64,000 nucleotides of DNA from Trichocoleus desertorum ATA4-8-CV12 (GTDB lineage: Bacteria; Cyanobacteriota; Cyanobacteriia; FACHB-46): NCBI GenBank assembly GCA_019358975.1, contig JAHHIL010000001.1:372001-436000 (forward strand), written 5' to 3'. A program made the translations under genes and the position numbers. This document shows positions 26,960-35,807 of this stretch, in pieces (position 1 is the stretch's first letter; each line of letters opens with the position of its first letter). The notes beneath the pieces are model-generated. The model did not search any database. It saw nothing but the letters and a program-made list of their open reading frames with translations, and was not told where the DNA came from.

Positions 26960-28084
26960 TCAGTTAGAGAACGCTTCGGGTGGGGCAATATCTGGTCCAG
27001 CCACAGCCCCAATCTTGCTCGCTTTTAGACCAGGAGTAGTCTTAGGCGTTTGCTGACGAGCGGAAGGCGTCACTGAAGCTTGTTCTGGAAAGACCTGAGT
27101 GGTGTCAATAGCCGCTTCTGGGGCATTTTGGTGCGACAGCCAGGTTAAGCCACCCACTGCACCCGCCATGAGGGCTGCATAACCCACATATAAGTGCACT
27201 GGACGCAGGCATAATCCGCCGGACTCAGCTTCCGGATGATACCAAGATGGTAAAACTGCCTTGACGGGATCAGGGGCTGGGATTGCAGCTACAAGATTAT
27301 TGCCATCTAAGCCTAAGGCGTTGCCAATGCGCCGGATGAAGCCCCGGACATAGACATCTTCGGGCAAACGATCAATATCACCTGCTTCGAGGGCTTGAAG
27401 TTGATGAATCGGTACCAATGTTAGGTTGTGGAGTTGGTGCAGCGAGAGCGATCGCGCCTGTCGAGCCGTCCGAATATCGTGGCCAACTTGGCGCAGGCTT
27501 TCCTCTCTCTCTTGAGCAAACTTCTGCGCTGCCAACTCTGCCTTGGTAAGTTTCTTCGCTGGCTTACCCATCATTCCTAAAAGGATGGGTGGCTCTTCTA
27601 CGGGAGTCGATTTAATGCTTTCAATTGGGGCTGCTTCTAGAGGAGCGTCCTCTACGACCACAATCGTGTCCTGGTGAGTGGCGTTCTCGTCAGTGGTGGT
27701 AGAAGTTGCTAAGGCTTCAAGTTCCATAGGGTTGGCAATAGGGTCAGTAGAGGCAACTGTAGAGGGTAAGTCACTTACTGCGCCTGCGGCTTCATCTGGA
27801 ATCGCGTCGTCTTGCTTGAGCGAAGCAGAAATGGCTCGATATTGCTTAAAAAATTGCCGGAATGCAAGTCGAATGGCTTCTCTGCTCACTGCTTTGACGA
27901 GGGTCTGTGCCCCGCCAGCAGTTTCGCCCAGCATGGTCTGTAGGCCAGCTAACACTCGACGATAGACTTCACTGTGATAGAGTTCGGACTCTATTTGGCT
28001 GAGGATGGTTCGCAATTCTTCTTGGGAAATCTCAATTGCGATATTTCCAGTAGCGTCTGAGCAATACACAGGTTTTAGTACCAC
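26960..28084 (-). CDS. RodZ-like helix-turn-helix membrane protein
   Basis: 374 residues, GTG start. The N-terminal about 75 residues form helices (ISQEELRTILSQIESELYHSEVYRRVLAGLQTML). A charged linker leads to a RodZ-type HTH (about 195-265: VGHDIRTARQARSLSLHQLHNLTLVPIHQLQALEAGDIDRLPEDVYVRGFIRRIGNALGLD), then a single membrane helix (VGYAALMAGAVGGLTWL) and a short tail. RodZ links MreB filaments to the elongasome, but the classical RodZ has its HTH at the extreme N-terminus and a periplasmic beta domain; here the HTH is internal and the outer domain is only about 55 residues. So a RodZ role is not certain. Convergent with proB. Confidence 0.7.
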   Translation of the reverse strand: MVLKPVYCSDATGNIAIEISQEELRTILSQIESELYHSEVYRRVLAGLQTMLGETAGGAQTLVKAVSREAIRLAFRQFFKQYRAISASLKQDDAIPDEAAGAVSDLPSTVASTDPIANPMELEALATSTTTDENATHQDTIVVVEDAPLEAAPIESIKSTPVEEPPILLGMMGKPAKKLTKAELAAQKFAQEREESLRQVGHDIRTARQARSLSLHQLHNLTLVPIHQLQALEAGDIDRLPEDVYVRGFIRRIGNALGLDGNNLVAAIPAPDPVKAVLPSWYHPEAESGGLCLRPVHLYVGYAALMAGAVGGLTWLSHQNAPEAAIDTTQVFPEQASVTPSARQQTPKTTPGLKASKIGAVAGPDIAPPEAFSN

Positions 28085-29283
28085 GATGTCTCGAATCTCC
28101 TTGCTTAAGTAGAGATAGGGCTGAACTGACTAAGCGATCAGGATGCAGCAAGGGACTCAGCCCCCGTGTGTTGGTCCTGTTGATTAACTTTTTGCAGAAG
28201 ATATTTGCAGGGGAACAATCAATCTTGGCAAAAGGTTGATTCAATCAGTCACAGGTGTCAGTGCATCGACCCTCTATCCAATCATTTCTTCGCTCAGCTG
28301 GTACTAATTCCGGACAAGCCTTGAGATTATTATCAGTTGTGGATTTAGCTGTGAGATTTAGCTGTGAAGTTTGGCGATCGCGACCTAGCAAAATGCGAGC
28401 CCTGAGATCACTAAGACTCAGAACTCGCATTTCTGTATTTATAAACCGCATCCCTAGTTTAGGGAGTGTATGAATGATGACAATCAAAATCTGGCAGATG
28501 CGGCGATTTTAATCATAAGTAAAAAATTATGGCTGCTCGGAAAAATGATCAGTTCCTGAGAGCAAACCCTTCTAACGACGGCCTTCTGGTTCATAAGCTC
28601 TAGACCAGCAGCGCTCTAGCACTTCAACTTTATGCACATGCCAGAAACGCTGGGGGTTCAAAATTACTTTATGGCTGGAGGAGAAGACGGGCTGATTGAG
28701 GAATTGCCAGAAGGGGAAACTCATTTTCATGGGGTTGTGCTCTTGAGGTGTAGGGCGGAGGTAAGGAAGCAGGTGTCAGAAGATACCGACGTTTTATTCT
28801 GCCGCGCTGTTTGGTGTTGTTATTAACATGCCAGAAGTCACTACTAAATTTCCTAGTGAGGATTGCGGAATCTTAGAGGCTATTTTTTCAGGCTCCGTAT
28901 TTTCACGAGGTAAAGAACGCGACAATACTGAAATATCGGTGGTGGGTAATGCTGTTGAACTGCACTAAATGGGCTGTCTGTAGTCATGCTGTGAGAGTTC
29001 TATTTCATAAATCGCTCCGAAGGAATCAAAACCAGATCTCTATCTTTAGATTCCGCAATGGTAAGAGCTAATCCGCACTGTTATAGATGAAAAGTCGATG
29101 TTTAAATGCATTTAAAAAAGATTTCTTTATGTAGTTGAGGATGTGGCAAGGGGCAGCGATCGCTGTAGCGCCAAAGTAGGGATTTCCTCAAATCCGTTTG
29201 GGATGCGTCCGCCCGGATTCTTCCCAGGGTAAACTGGTGAAATTGGCTGGTACTTGGCCGCTTGACGTTTGAAATGGGGCGCT
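28085..29283. other. 1.2-kb stretch without a convincing gene
   Basis: Between the RodZ-like gene (minus) and glyS (plus). It must contain both promoters. Only short open frames are present (e.g. 28632-28826 and a 46-codon frame at 28828-28968), none with a recognisable motif or clear ribosome site. A strong stem-loop lies at 28391-28432. The region may hold decayed genes or an unannotated RNA. Confidence 0.55.
28391..28432. repeat. Long imperfect inverted repeat
   Basis: AAATGCGAG (28391-28399) pairs with CTCGCATTT (28424-28432), and inside it CTGAG (28402-28406) pairs with CTCAG (28417-28421), around a 10-base loop. The A-rich/T-rich flanks would allow termination in either direction. No gene is close enough to tell which transcript it ends. 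Confidence 0.6.
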
Positions 29284-31458
29284 ATGGCGACGTTTTTGTT
29301 AGAAGTAGGCACGGAGGAGTTGCCTGCAAGTTTTGTGGATTCAGCTTTGGAGCAGTGGCGATCGCGGATTCCTCAAAGCCTGACTGAGCGCCACTTATTA
29401 ACTAAAGACTTAGCGACTGAAGCGGTTGAGGTCTATGGCACACCCCGGCGCTTAGCTGTGTTGATTAAAGGTTTACCGACTCAACAACCGGACCAAGAAG
29501 AAGAAGTAAAAGGCCCTCCGGTTCAGGCAGCTTTTAAGGATGGCAAGCCCACCAAAGCCGCAGAAGGTTTTGCCCAGAAGCAAGGGGTGTCTCTAGAAGC
29601 GCTGGAAATCCGGGCGACGGAGAAGGGAGAATTTGTTTTTGTCCAGAAGGTGATTCCAGGACGACCCACGGCTGATCTGCTAACAGAACTAGTGCTGCGC
29701 TGGATCAACAGTCTCGAAGGTAAGCGATTTATGCGCTGGGGAGATGGTGACCTAAAGTTTCCCCGCCCGATTCGCTGGCTGGTGACTTTGCTAGATGAAA
29801 CTGTATTACCTCTCCAAATTGTAAGTGGTTCAGAAGCGGTGACGAGCGATCGCGTTTCGCGTGGTCATCGGGTGTTGCATCCCCAACCTGTAACGATTCA
29901 GCAGCCTGGAGATTATTTAGCCACGATGCGGGCTGCTTCGGTGGAGCCTGATCCAGAACAGCGTCGAGCGACAATTCAATCACAGGTGCAAGCAGCAGCC
30001 CAAAAGGTTGGCGGTTGGGCCTCAATCTCGCCCAGTCTATTGACAGAAGTGACGAATTTAGTGGAATGGCCTTCCGCTGTGGTCGGGAAGTTTGATGCGG
30101 AGTTTTTGGAGCTACCCTCGGAAGTGAGTATCACCGAAATGGAGAGCCATCAGCGCTACTTCCCGGTGTTTCAAAGTGAAGGTTCGTCCAAACTCCTGCC
30201 GTATTTCATCACTGCTTCTAATGGTGACCCTGCCAAAGCTGATATTATCGCGGCGGGGAATCAGCGGGTGATTCGGGCGCGGCTCTCTGATGGCAAATTC
30301 TTCTTTGATGCCGACCGCGCCAATCCTTTAGAGAGTTATCTGCTACGTCTGGAAACCGTCACTTTTCAAGAAGCGTTGGGTTCAGTCCGGGATAAAGTCA
30401 CGCGAATTTGTCAGATTGCCGATCGCATTGCCGAGCAGTTGCAGGTGCAGGAAAGCGATCGCAGCCAAATCCAGCGAGCAGCGCTTCTGTGTAAGGCAGA
30501 TTTGGTAACTCAGATGGTGGGCGAATTCCCGGAACTGCAAGGGGTGATGGGCGAAAAATATGCCCTAGCCAGCGGTGAACCTGAAGCAGTGGCGACGGCG
30601 ATTGTGGAGCATTACTTACCCAAGGGAGCAGGCGATCGCTTGCCGCAATCTCTGGCGGGTCAAGTGGTGGGTTTGGCCGATCGCTTGGATACGCTGGTAG
30701 GCATTTTTAGCTTGGGAATGATGCCCAGTGGTTCCTCTGACCCCTTTGCCCTGCGTCGAGCTGCCAATGCGGTGGTGAACATTACTTGGGCGGCTAGCTT
30801 ACCTTTGAATTTGCTGCAATTACTAGAGCAAGTTACCACTGATTTTGCCGCCAGTCATACAGCGGTTTTGAAGGTGACAGCACCAGAACTCTTTCAACAG
30901 CTCAAGGACTTTTTCTTGCAACGGATTCGGACGCTGCTGCAAGAAGACCGCCACATCGATTACGACTTGGTGAATGCGGTGCTGGGAGAAAATGACCCCG
31001 AATATACAGAGCGGGCCTTGAAAGATTTGCTGGATGTCCGCGATCGCGCCCTCTTCTTGCAATCTCTTCGCAACGATGGCACGCTGGCCAAGATTTACGA
31101 GACAGTAAATCGGGCTTCGCGTTTGGCAGCTCAGGGAGATCTAGATACGAAGTCGTTAGATCCAGCATCTCTAGTTAATTCTGGTTTGTTCAAGCAACCT
31201 TCTGAGCAGGCGTTTTATCAAGCGTTGGTGCAGCTTGTACCGCAAACTCAAACGGCTCAGGTGGAGCGAGATTACCAGAAGTTGGTGGCGGGGTTAAGCC
31301 AAATTGCGCCGACGGTTAGCAATTTTTTTGATGGCCCGGAGAGTGTTTTGGTGATGGACCCTGACCCTGAGATTAAGCGGAATCGGCTGAATCTATTGGG
31401 TTTGCTGCGGAATCATGCGCGGGTGTTGGCGGATTTTGGGGCGATTGTGAAGGGGTAG
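29284..31458 (+). CDS. glyS: Glycyl-tRNA synthetase beta subunit
   Basis: 724 residues, beta chain of the bacterial alpha2-beta2 glycyl-tRNA synthetase; it binds tRNA-Gly. Family signature [18 protein letters not shown] at the start, then [95 protein letters not shown], and a C-terminal anticodon-binding region ending [22 protein letters not shown]. The ATG at 29284 fits the family N-terminus better than an upstream in-frame ATG at 29269. glyQ (alpha) is not in the window. Confidence 0.97.
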   Translation: MATFLLEVGTEELPASFVDSALEQWRSRIPQSLTERHLLTKDLATEAVEVYGTPRRLAVLIKGLPTQQPDQEEEVKGPPVQAAFKDGKPTKAAEGFAQKQGVSLEALEIRATEKGEFVFVQKVIPGRPTADLLTELVLRWINSLEGKRFMRWGDGDLKFPRPIRWLVTLLDETVLPLQIVSGSEAVTSDRVSRGHRVLHPQPVTIQQPGDYLATMRAASVEPDPEQRRATIQSQVQAAAQKVGGWASISPSLLTEVTNLVEWPSAVVGKFDAEFLELPSEVSITEMESHQRYFPVFQSEGSSKLLPYFITASNGDPAKADIIAAGNQRVIRARLSDGKFFFDADRANPLESYLLRLETVTFQEALGSVRDKVTRICQIADRIAEQLQVQESDRSQIQRAALLCKADLVTQMVGEFPELQGVMGEKYALASGEPEAVATAIVEHYLPKGAGDRLPQSLAGQVVGLADRLDTLVGIFSLGMMPSGSSDPFALRRAANAVVNITWAASLPLNLLQLLEQVTTDFAASHTAVLKVTAPELFQQLKDFFLQRIRTLLQEDRHIDYDLVNAVLGENDPEYTERALKDLLDVRDRALFLQSLRNDGTLAKIYETVNRASRLAAQGDLDTKSLDPASLVNSGLFKQPSEQAFYQALVQLVPQTQTAQVERDYQKLVAGLSQIAPTVSNFFDGPESVLVMDPDPEIKRNRLNLLGLLRNHARVLADFGAIVKG

Positions 31459-31489
31459 GGGGTTCTACTTTGCTGCCAAGAACCGAGCC

Positions 31490-31560
31490 TTGGGGGCACT
31501 CGCCCCCAAACCCCCGCTGAAGGACGGTTGCGTCCTCCAGACCTCCTCCAAAAGGGGATT
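31490..31560. repeat. Two short palindromes downstream of glyS
   Basis: TTGGGGGC/GCCCCCAA with a 4-base loop (31490-31509) and AGGACG/CGTCCT with a GTTG loop (31521-31536), followed by a purine-rich stretch. The G/C-run palindromes with short linkers look like the dispersed intergenic repeats of filamentous cyanobacteria. They may also end the glyS transcript, although no T tract follows. Confidence 0.6.
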
Positions 31561-31590
31561 GAGGGTTGGAGGTGAAGGATAGGGCGAGTT

Positions 31591-31815
31591 ATGGGTAGGT
31601 TTATGGGTGGTTCTGAGTTTGAGGGTAGAAGGCGATCGCGGTGGCGGTTGTGGTTGTTAATTGTGGGCAGTGGGGTGCTGGTGCCTGGGGCGATCGCTTT
31701 GACGGACTCGAAGTTGGTTTTGTTGGGGGCGCTGATTGGCTTGGGTCTTTATCAAGTGCGTCGCTATCGGGCTGCTTCAATGGCGGGTTTGCCTCAGCGG
31801 AAAGCGGAAGATTGA
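31591..31815 (+). CDS. Small membrane protein, unknown function
   Basis: 74 residues. Basic N-terminus (EGRRRSRWR), two short hydrophobic segments (LWLLIVGSGVLVPGAIAL and LVLLGALIGLGLYQV) and a basic tail (RRYRAASMAGLPQRKAED). The pattern fits a two-helix membrane hairpin. Same strand as glyS and murD, 84 bases before murD. No recognised family; the reading frame is supported only by composition and the lack of another gene. Confidence 0.5.
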   Translation: MGRFMGGSEFEGRRRSRWRLWLLIVGSGVLVPGAIALTDSKLVLLGALIGLGLYQVRRYRAASMAGLPQRKAED

Positions 31816-31899
31816 GGGGGATGTTGTAGCTCTCCCTGGGGGTTCCGTTCCGCAGTACCATAAGGGTTGCTCTTTTAGGAATGCTGACCTACTGCCAAT

Positions 31900-33264
31900 A
31901 TGCCTAACGCTTATGTGATTGGTTTGGGAAAATCGGGGATTGCTTCAGCAAAGCTTTTACAGCGGGAAGGTTGGCAGGTAACGGTAAGCGATCGCGGCAA
32001 TTCTTCGGATTTACAACAGCAGCGGCAAGCTCTTGTCAGTGAGGGGATTGCGGTTGAGTTAGGGAGCAGTTTTGATCCAGATGCTGTGACTCCTGAGTTG
32101 GTGGTGGTCAGCCCTGGAGTTCCTTGGGATGTGCCTGGATTGGTGCGGGCGAGAGCGCTGGGGATTGATACGATTGGTGAAATTGAGTTGGCTTGGCGCT
32201 ATCTGCCACAGCCTTGGGTCTGTATCACGGGCACCAATGGCAAAACGACAACGACGGCCCTGATTGCAGCGATTTTTCAGGCGGCTGGGTTTAATGCACC
32301 TGCGTTTGGCAATATTGGCTATGCAGCCTGTGAGGTGGCGATCGCTGATCCGCAACCTGATTGGGCGATCGCTGAGTTGAGCAGTTACCAAATTGAGTCT
32401 TCTCCCGCTGTGGCTCCTCGGATCGGTGTTTGGACGACATTCACCCCTGACCATCTAGCCCGCCATAAGACTCTGGAGAACTACTACAACATCAAGGCTC
32501 ATCTATTGCGCCAGTCTCAGCATCAAGTGTTTAACGGGGATGATCCTTTTCTGAGGCAGATTGGGCCTAGTCAGTGGCCCAATGCGGGTTGGACAAGTGT
32601 GAGCGGGAAGGTTGACTTGATTGGCGATCTAGCTCTAGGTACCTATATTGAGGATGGCTGGGTAATTGCCCAAGGAGAACCGATTCTCCCTGCTCACACT
32701 CTACGGATGCCCGGAGCGCATAATCAGCAAAATCTGTTGATGGCGGTAGCGGCGGCTCGGCTAGCAGGCATTGGCAAAGAGGCCATTACTCAGGCGATCG
32801 CTAACTTCCCTGGTGTCTCCCACCGCTTAGAACATATTTGTGATTGGCGGGGTATTGAATTTATCAATGACAGTAAAGCCACGAACTATGATGCGGCTGA
32901 GGTAGGGCTAGCTTCAGTGGAGAGTCCCGCTATTTTGATCGCAGGTGGCGAAGCTAAAGAAGGTGAGGACAAAGGTTGGTTGCGAGTCATCCAAACGAAG
33001 GCGGTGGCTGTGCTGCTAATTGGTACTGCTGCCCCTACGTTTGCTCAGCGCTTGGAGCAAGTGGGTTATACCCAATTTGAAATTGTGGAAACGATGGATC
33101 GGGCGGTGGTGCGAGGCGCAGAGCTAGCTCAAAAATATCAAGCCAAAGTCGTATTACTCTCACCTGCCTGTGCCAGTTTTGACCAATACGCTAACTTTGA
33201 GCAACGTGGCGACCACTTCCGCCAGCTCTGTGAAACTTTTGTGGCAGAACATCCCGCAGCCTAA
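31900..33264 (+). CDS. murD: UDP-N-acetylmuramoylalanine-D-glutamate ligase
   Basis: Cytoplasmic Mur ligase that adds D-Glu to UDP-MurNAc-L-Ala. 454 residues. Domain 1 Rossmann: [17 protein letters not shown]; domain 2 ATP site: [49 protein letters not shown]; domain 3: [53 protein letters not shown]. All catalytic motifs are intact. Its stop overlaps the stop of the convergent isochorismatase gene by 4 bases, so the two transcripts must overlap. Confidence 0.97.
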   Translation: MPNAYVIGLGKSGIASAKLLQREGWQVTVSDRGNSSDLQQQRQALVSEGIAVELGSSFDPDAVTPELVVVSPGVPWDVPGLVRARALGIDTIGEIELAWRYLPQPWVCITGTNGKTTTTALIAAIFQAAGFNAPAFGNIGYAACEVAIADPQPDWAIAELSSYQIESSPAVAPRIGVWTTFTPDHLARHKTLENYYNIKAHLLRQSQHQVFNGDDPFLRQIGPSQWPNAGWTSVSGKVDLIGDLALGTYIEDGWVIAQGEPILPAHTLRMPGAHNQQNLLMAVAAARLAGIGKEAITQAIANFPGVSHRLEHICDWRGIEFINDSKATNYDAAEVGLASVESPAILIAGGEAKEGEDKGWLRVIQTKAVAVLLIGTAAPTFAQRLEQVGYTQFEIVETMDRAVVRGAELAQKYQAKVVLLSPACASFDQYANFEQRGDHFRQLCETFVAEHPAA

Positions 33265-33797
33265 GCAGATGGAGCCGCTAACATGCCTTCACTCAGACCC
33301 GCATCACAAAGTCTTTGGGCTCCGATGTTACGACTCAGCACCGCCAATCCTGCGAGATGAGCTTGCAATCCGGCGGTACTAGCACAGCAATCGGTAAGGA
33401 CAATTGGCTCAATGCCGCGATCGAACAAATCCATTGCAATCTTCAGCACGCACATATCGGTGTCGATGCCCACCACATTGATCCGTTGGATCTGGCGCTG
33501 CTCCAAGCATTGAATCAGGTTATTGGGCAAGCCACAAAGCCCCGGTTTTGTGTAAACACATTCTGGTTTGGTGTAAGGTTGCAACTCTGGAACCAAGCTG
33601 GTTTCGGGTTCGCGATCGCAATTATGCCAGTTTAGTAACTGAGAGTAAGGCCCATCAGCTTGATTCACAAACCGAGTAAACAGGATGGGCGCATAATCTC
33701 CTTGCTTAATCAAGCGAGCGACACGCTGCGGAATATGGTGTGTAAATTCGTTGATAAACCCTTGCTGCACATCAACGACAAGTAATGGCACGGACAT
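33261..33797 (-). CDS. Isochorismatase-like cysteine hydrolase
   Basis: 178 residues with the family's catalytic triad: Asp in [13 protein letters not shown], Lys in [10 protein letters not shown] and Cys in [19 protein letters not shown]. Members include isochorismatase, nicotinamidase and N-carbamoylsarcosine amidase; the substrate is not clear. The short C-terminus and lack of extra metal-site His residues make classical nicotinamidase less likely. Convergent with murD, overlapping its stop. Confidence 0.85.
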   Translation of the reverse strand: MSVPLLVVDVQQGFINEFTHHIPQRVARLIKQGDYAPILFTRFVNQADGPYSQLLNWHNCDREPETSLVPELQPYTKPECVYTKPGLCGLPNNLIQCLEQRQIQRINVVGIDTDMCVLKIAMDLFDRGIEPIVLTDCCASTAGLQAHLAGLAVLSRNIGAQRLCDAGLSEGMLAAPSA

Positions 33798-33981
33798 GGT
33801 GAAACCCTGCTGAACTAACTACCAATCAACCTACTGCTGAGGTTGGGGTGATACATCAGTCAGGAGATGAGTTATGGTAGCCAGTCTCTAGAAGTTTTTG
33901 ATCATCCAAAATAGAAAGCCCCCATTCCGAATTTTTGTTTCAGAAAAGGGGACAGAATTGTTGCCAGATGTAGCTAGTCTT

Positions 33982-35070
33982 TTACGCCCACTCAAACCAT
34001 TTCTTTAGGTCATTGCAGTAGTTTTGAGGAAGAATTCCTTCGTGCTGAAGTCGTCCCACCACAATTCCGGGAGTGATTCCAATTTCGCTTGCAAATTTTT
34101 GAATAGCTAGCTTGCTGCGCTGACCTAACTCAACAAATCGTTTCAATTCCGCTGGAGGAACTAAAAAATCTGCGGCAAATCGGTTTGCCTCTTCCTCTTT
34201 ATCTAACTTTCCTGCCTTGTTGTTCAGTTCAAGGAAAATTTCCTTTTTACCATGCAAAAGAATATGACCTGCCTCGTGAAAAAAGGAAAACCACAAGTGG
34301 TCATCTGACTTGTAACGTAGGCTGAGCTGAATAAGTGCTTTATCTGGCGTTAGCCATCGAGTTGCTCCACTTGCTCTAGTTTTAGGTAATTGAGGTACGA
34401 AAACTAAAGCAACACCAGCCTCTGAACATAGCTGAACCATTATTGGTTGAAAAAGTTCTGGTGGCTCAATAGTTAAATTTCTGATTTGATGTAGAGCTTG
34501 CCTGAATTGGTCTGCTTGATAGGAAGCACAGTTGATTTTTTGTGCTTCTAGCTCTCCTTTACGTAACCATGCAGAAAGAGCGCCAGGATCACTTTCAAAG
34601 GCAGCAGATTTACGAAACTCAACTGTTCTGGTACTCCAAAATTCCTGCCATTGCTCTGGTGAAGCAACTCCAAAGAAAGTTAGGACAATTTCTAACTGAG
34701 CAATATTGTCTTTGTTAGAGTCAATCCAACCCCTCGTAATCATTTCTTGCAATGGGATTTGTCTGAGCCATTCCACTTTACTTTTGAGGCGTTCCTGCTC
34801 CTCCTTCTTTGCTAAAGCTTCTCGATACTGCTGTTCACGCTTATTCCAAAATTGAGCTGGTATGCCTAAAACTCGCTCTAATTGAATTGCTGTTTCAGGA
34901 GTGAGGGCTGCTTTACCTTTGATAATCTCGTTGATAGTTTTCCTAGGCCGACCTGTTCGTTCTGACAGTTCAGCTTGAGTCATTCCTTGCTCTTCTAAAA
35001 TCTCTAACAATGTTTCACCCGGAGGGGAAACATAATCTGGTGTGTACCTATTTTGTACTGCTTTACTCAT
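33982..35070 (-). CDS. HigA-type antitoxin: XRE HTH fused to an ImmA/IrrE peptidase domain
   Basis: 362 residues. The N-terminal XRE/HigA DNA-binding domain (about 12-75) reads PGETLLEILEEQGMTQAELSERTGRPRKTINEIIKGKAALTPETAIQLERVLG. A charged coiled-coil linker and a helical region follow. The C-terminal ImmA/IrrE metallopeptidase domain has the zinc motif HEAGH at about 263-267 (FFHEAGHILLHGKKE) followed by EEEANRFAADFLVPP. It overlaps the upstream toxin gene by 8 bases. Most HigA proteins are about 100 residues; this long form could couple autorepression to proteolysis, as ImmA does for phage repressors. Whether it cleaves itself or another protein is unknown. Confidence 0.85.
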   Translation of the reverse strand: MSKAVQNRYTPDYVSPPGETLLEILEEQGMTQAELSERTGRPRKTINEIIKGKAALTPETAIQLERVLGIPAQFWNKREQQYREALAKKEEQERLKSKVEWLRQIPLQEMITRGWIDSNKDNIAQLEIVLTFFGVASPEQWQEFWSTRTVEFRKSAAFESDPGALSAWLRKGELEAQKINCASYQADQFRQALHQIRNLTIEPPELFQPIMVQLCSEAGVALVFVPQLPKTRASGATRWLTPDKALIQLSLRYKSDDHLWFSFFHEAGHILLHGKKEIFLELNNKAGKLDKEEEANRFAADFLVPPAELKRFVELGQRSKLAIQKFASEIGITPGIVVGRLQHEGILPQNYCNDLKKWFEWA

Positions 35071-35398
35071 GGGTATCCTCTATGCCCAAAATTGTGACGG
35101 CAGTTACCTTCGTCCAATCAAGACCTCCATCTGGCTTAGTTGGAATAGGCTCATCTGCTGGTTCGAAGATCAGCCGATAGGGATGATCTAAATCCAGTGA
35201 TAATTGCCCTGCACGATCATATTTCAGTTCATGGCAGCGCCCTGGCAGATATCGCATATCCTCAAGCACAGTAGCAGCACGGAGATCATCAAGCCGTCGC
35301 CGAATTCGTTTAGCGCGATTTTGACCATGCCGTTTTTCTAGGAGATTCTGATTGTTACACTCCTCCTCAAATTTACTGTCTTTAAATACTATATCCAT
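35063..35398 (-). CDS. HigB/RelE-like toxin
   Basis: 111 residues, first gene of the toxin-antitoxin pair. It has RelE/ParE-superfamily features: basic helices (RHGQNRAKRIRRRLDDLRAA), then strands with CHELKYDRAGQLSLDLDHPYRLIFEP, the usual site of the mRNA-cutting residues in HigB. The order toxin-then-antitoxin is characteristic of hig modules. The overlap with the antitoxin gives coupled translation. The target mRNA site cannot be read from sequence. Confidence 0.85.
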   Translation of the reverse strand: MDIVFKDSKFEEECNNQNLLEKRHGQNRAKRIRRRLDDLRAATVLEDMRYLPGRCHELKYDRAGQLSLDLDHPYRLIFEPADEPIPTKPDGGLDWTKVTAVTILGIEDTHE

Positions 35399-35421
35399 TT
35401 TACCAGGGCGAGCTAGTATTA

Positions 35422-35438
35422 TTAACCCATAAGGTTAA
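35422..35438. promoter_or_regulatory. Palindrome upstream of the hig module, likely operator
   Basis: TTAACC (35422-35427) and GGTTAA (35433-35438) form an inverted repeat with a 5-base centre, 24 bases before the toxin ATG on the minus strand. A -10-like TAATAC lies next to it. Autorepression by the HTH antitoxin at such a site would be normal for the family. Confidence 0.5.
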
Positions 35439-35807
35439 CAGATTTTTCGTAGCACAACTAATCTCTGAAGTAAAAAATGTATATTTAGTGTTTTAAGCTA
35501 GGAAATTTAGAGTTAAACGCTAGATATGTGAGTTCGTTTCTTCCAAGTTTTGATAGGCTACGGCTAAATTATCTTAAGTTCTTGATGAATCGAAACTTGG
35601 GCCTTTGGGAACTCGGATTTCTGCGTAAATTTTGATACAACCTAATAGGGTTTTCGCAAATTGGCAGTAGTGGCGTTACTCCAAACTGGTGTGCTGGAAT
35701 AGCACCGGCAAATTCTGCGCCCTGATCTAGTGGCGAATGTTATCTGGAGTAATTTGTACAGCGAGGATATCTACTTTCCCGTGGCTACCGTAACGCTTAT
35801 AGGTTCT
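35439..35807. other. Gene-less stretch, possible gene remnant
   Basis: About 370 bases between the hig promoter and the stop of the MHYT kinase. A plus-strand frame at about 35658-35850 can be read with one stop codon (KLAVVALLQTGVLE, stop, then QILRPDLVANVIWSNLYSED). It could be a decayed gene but I cannot identify a family. Confidence 0.35.

Noticed and set aside
28632-28968. Two small plus-strand frames (64 and 46 codons)
   Set aside because: No ribosome site, no family features and unusual composition; left as part of the gene-less stretch.
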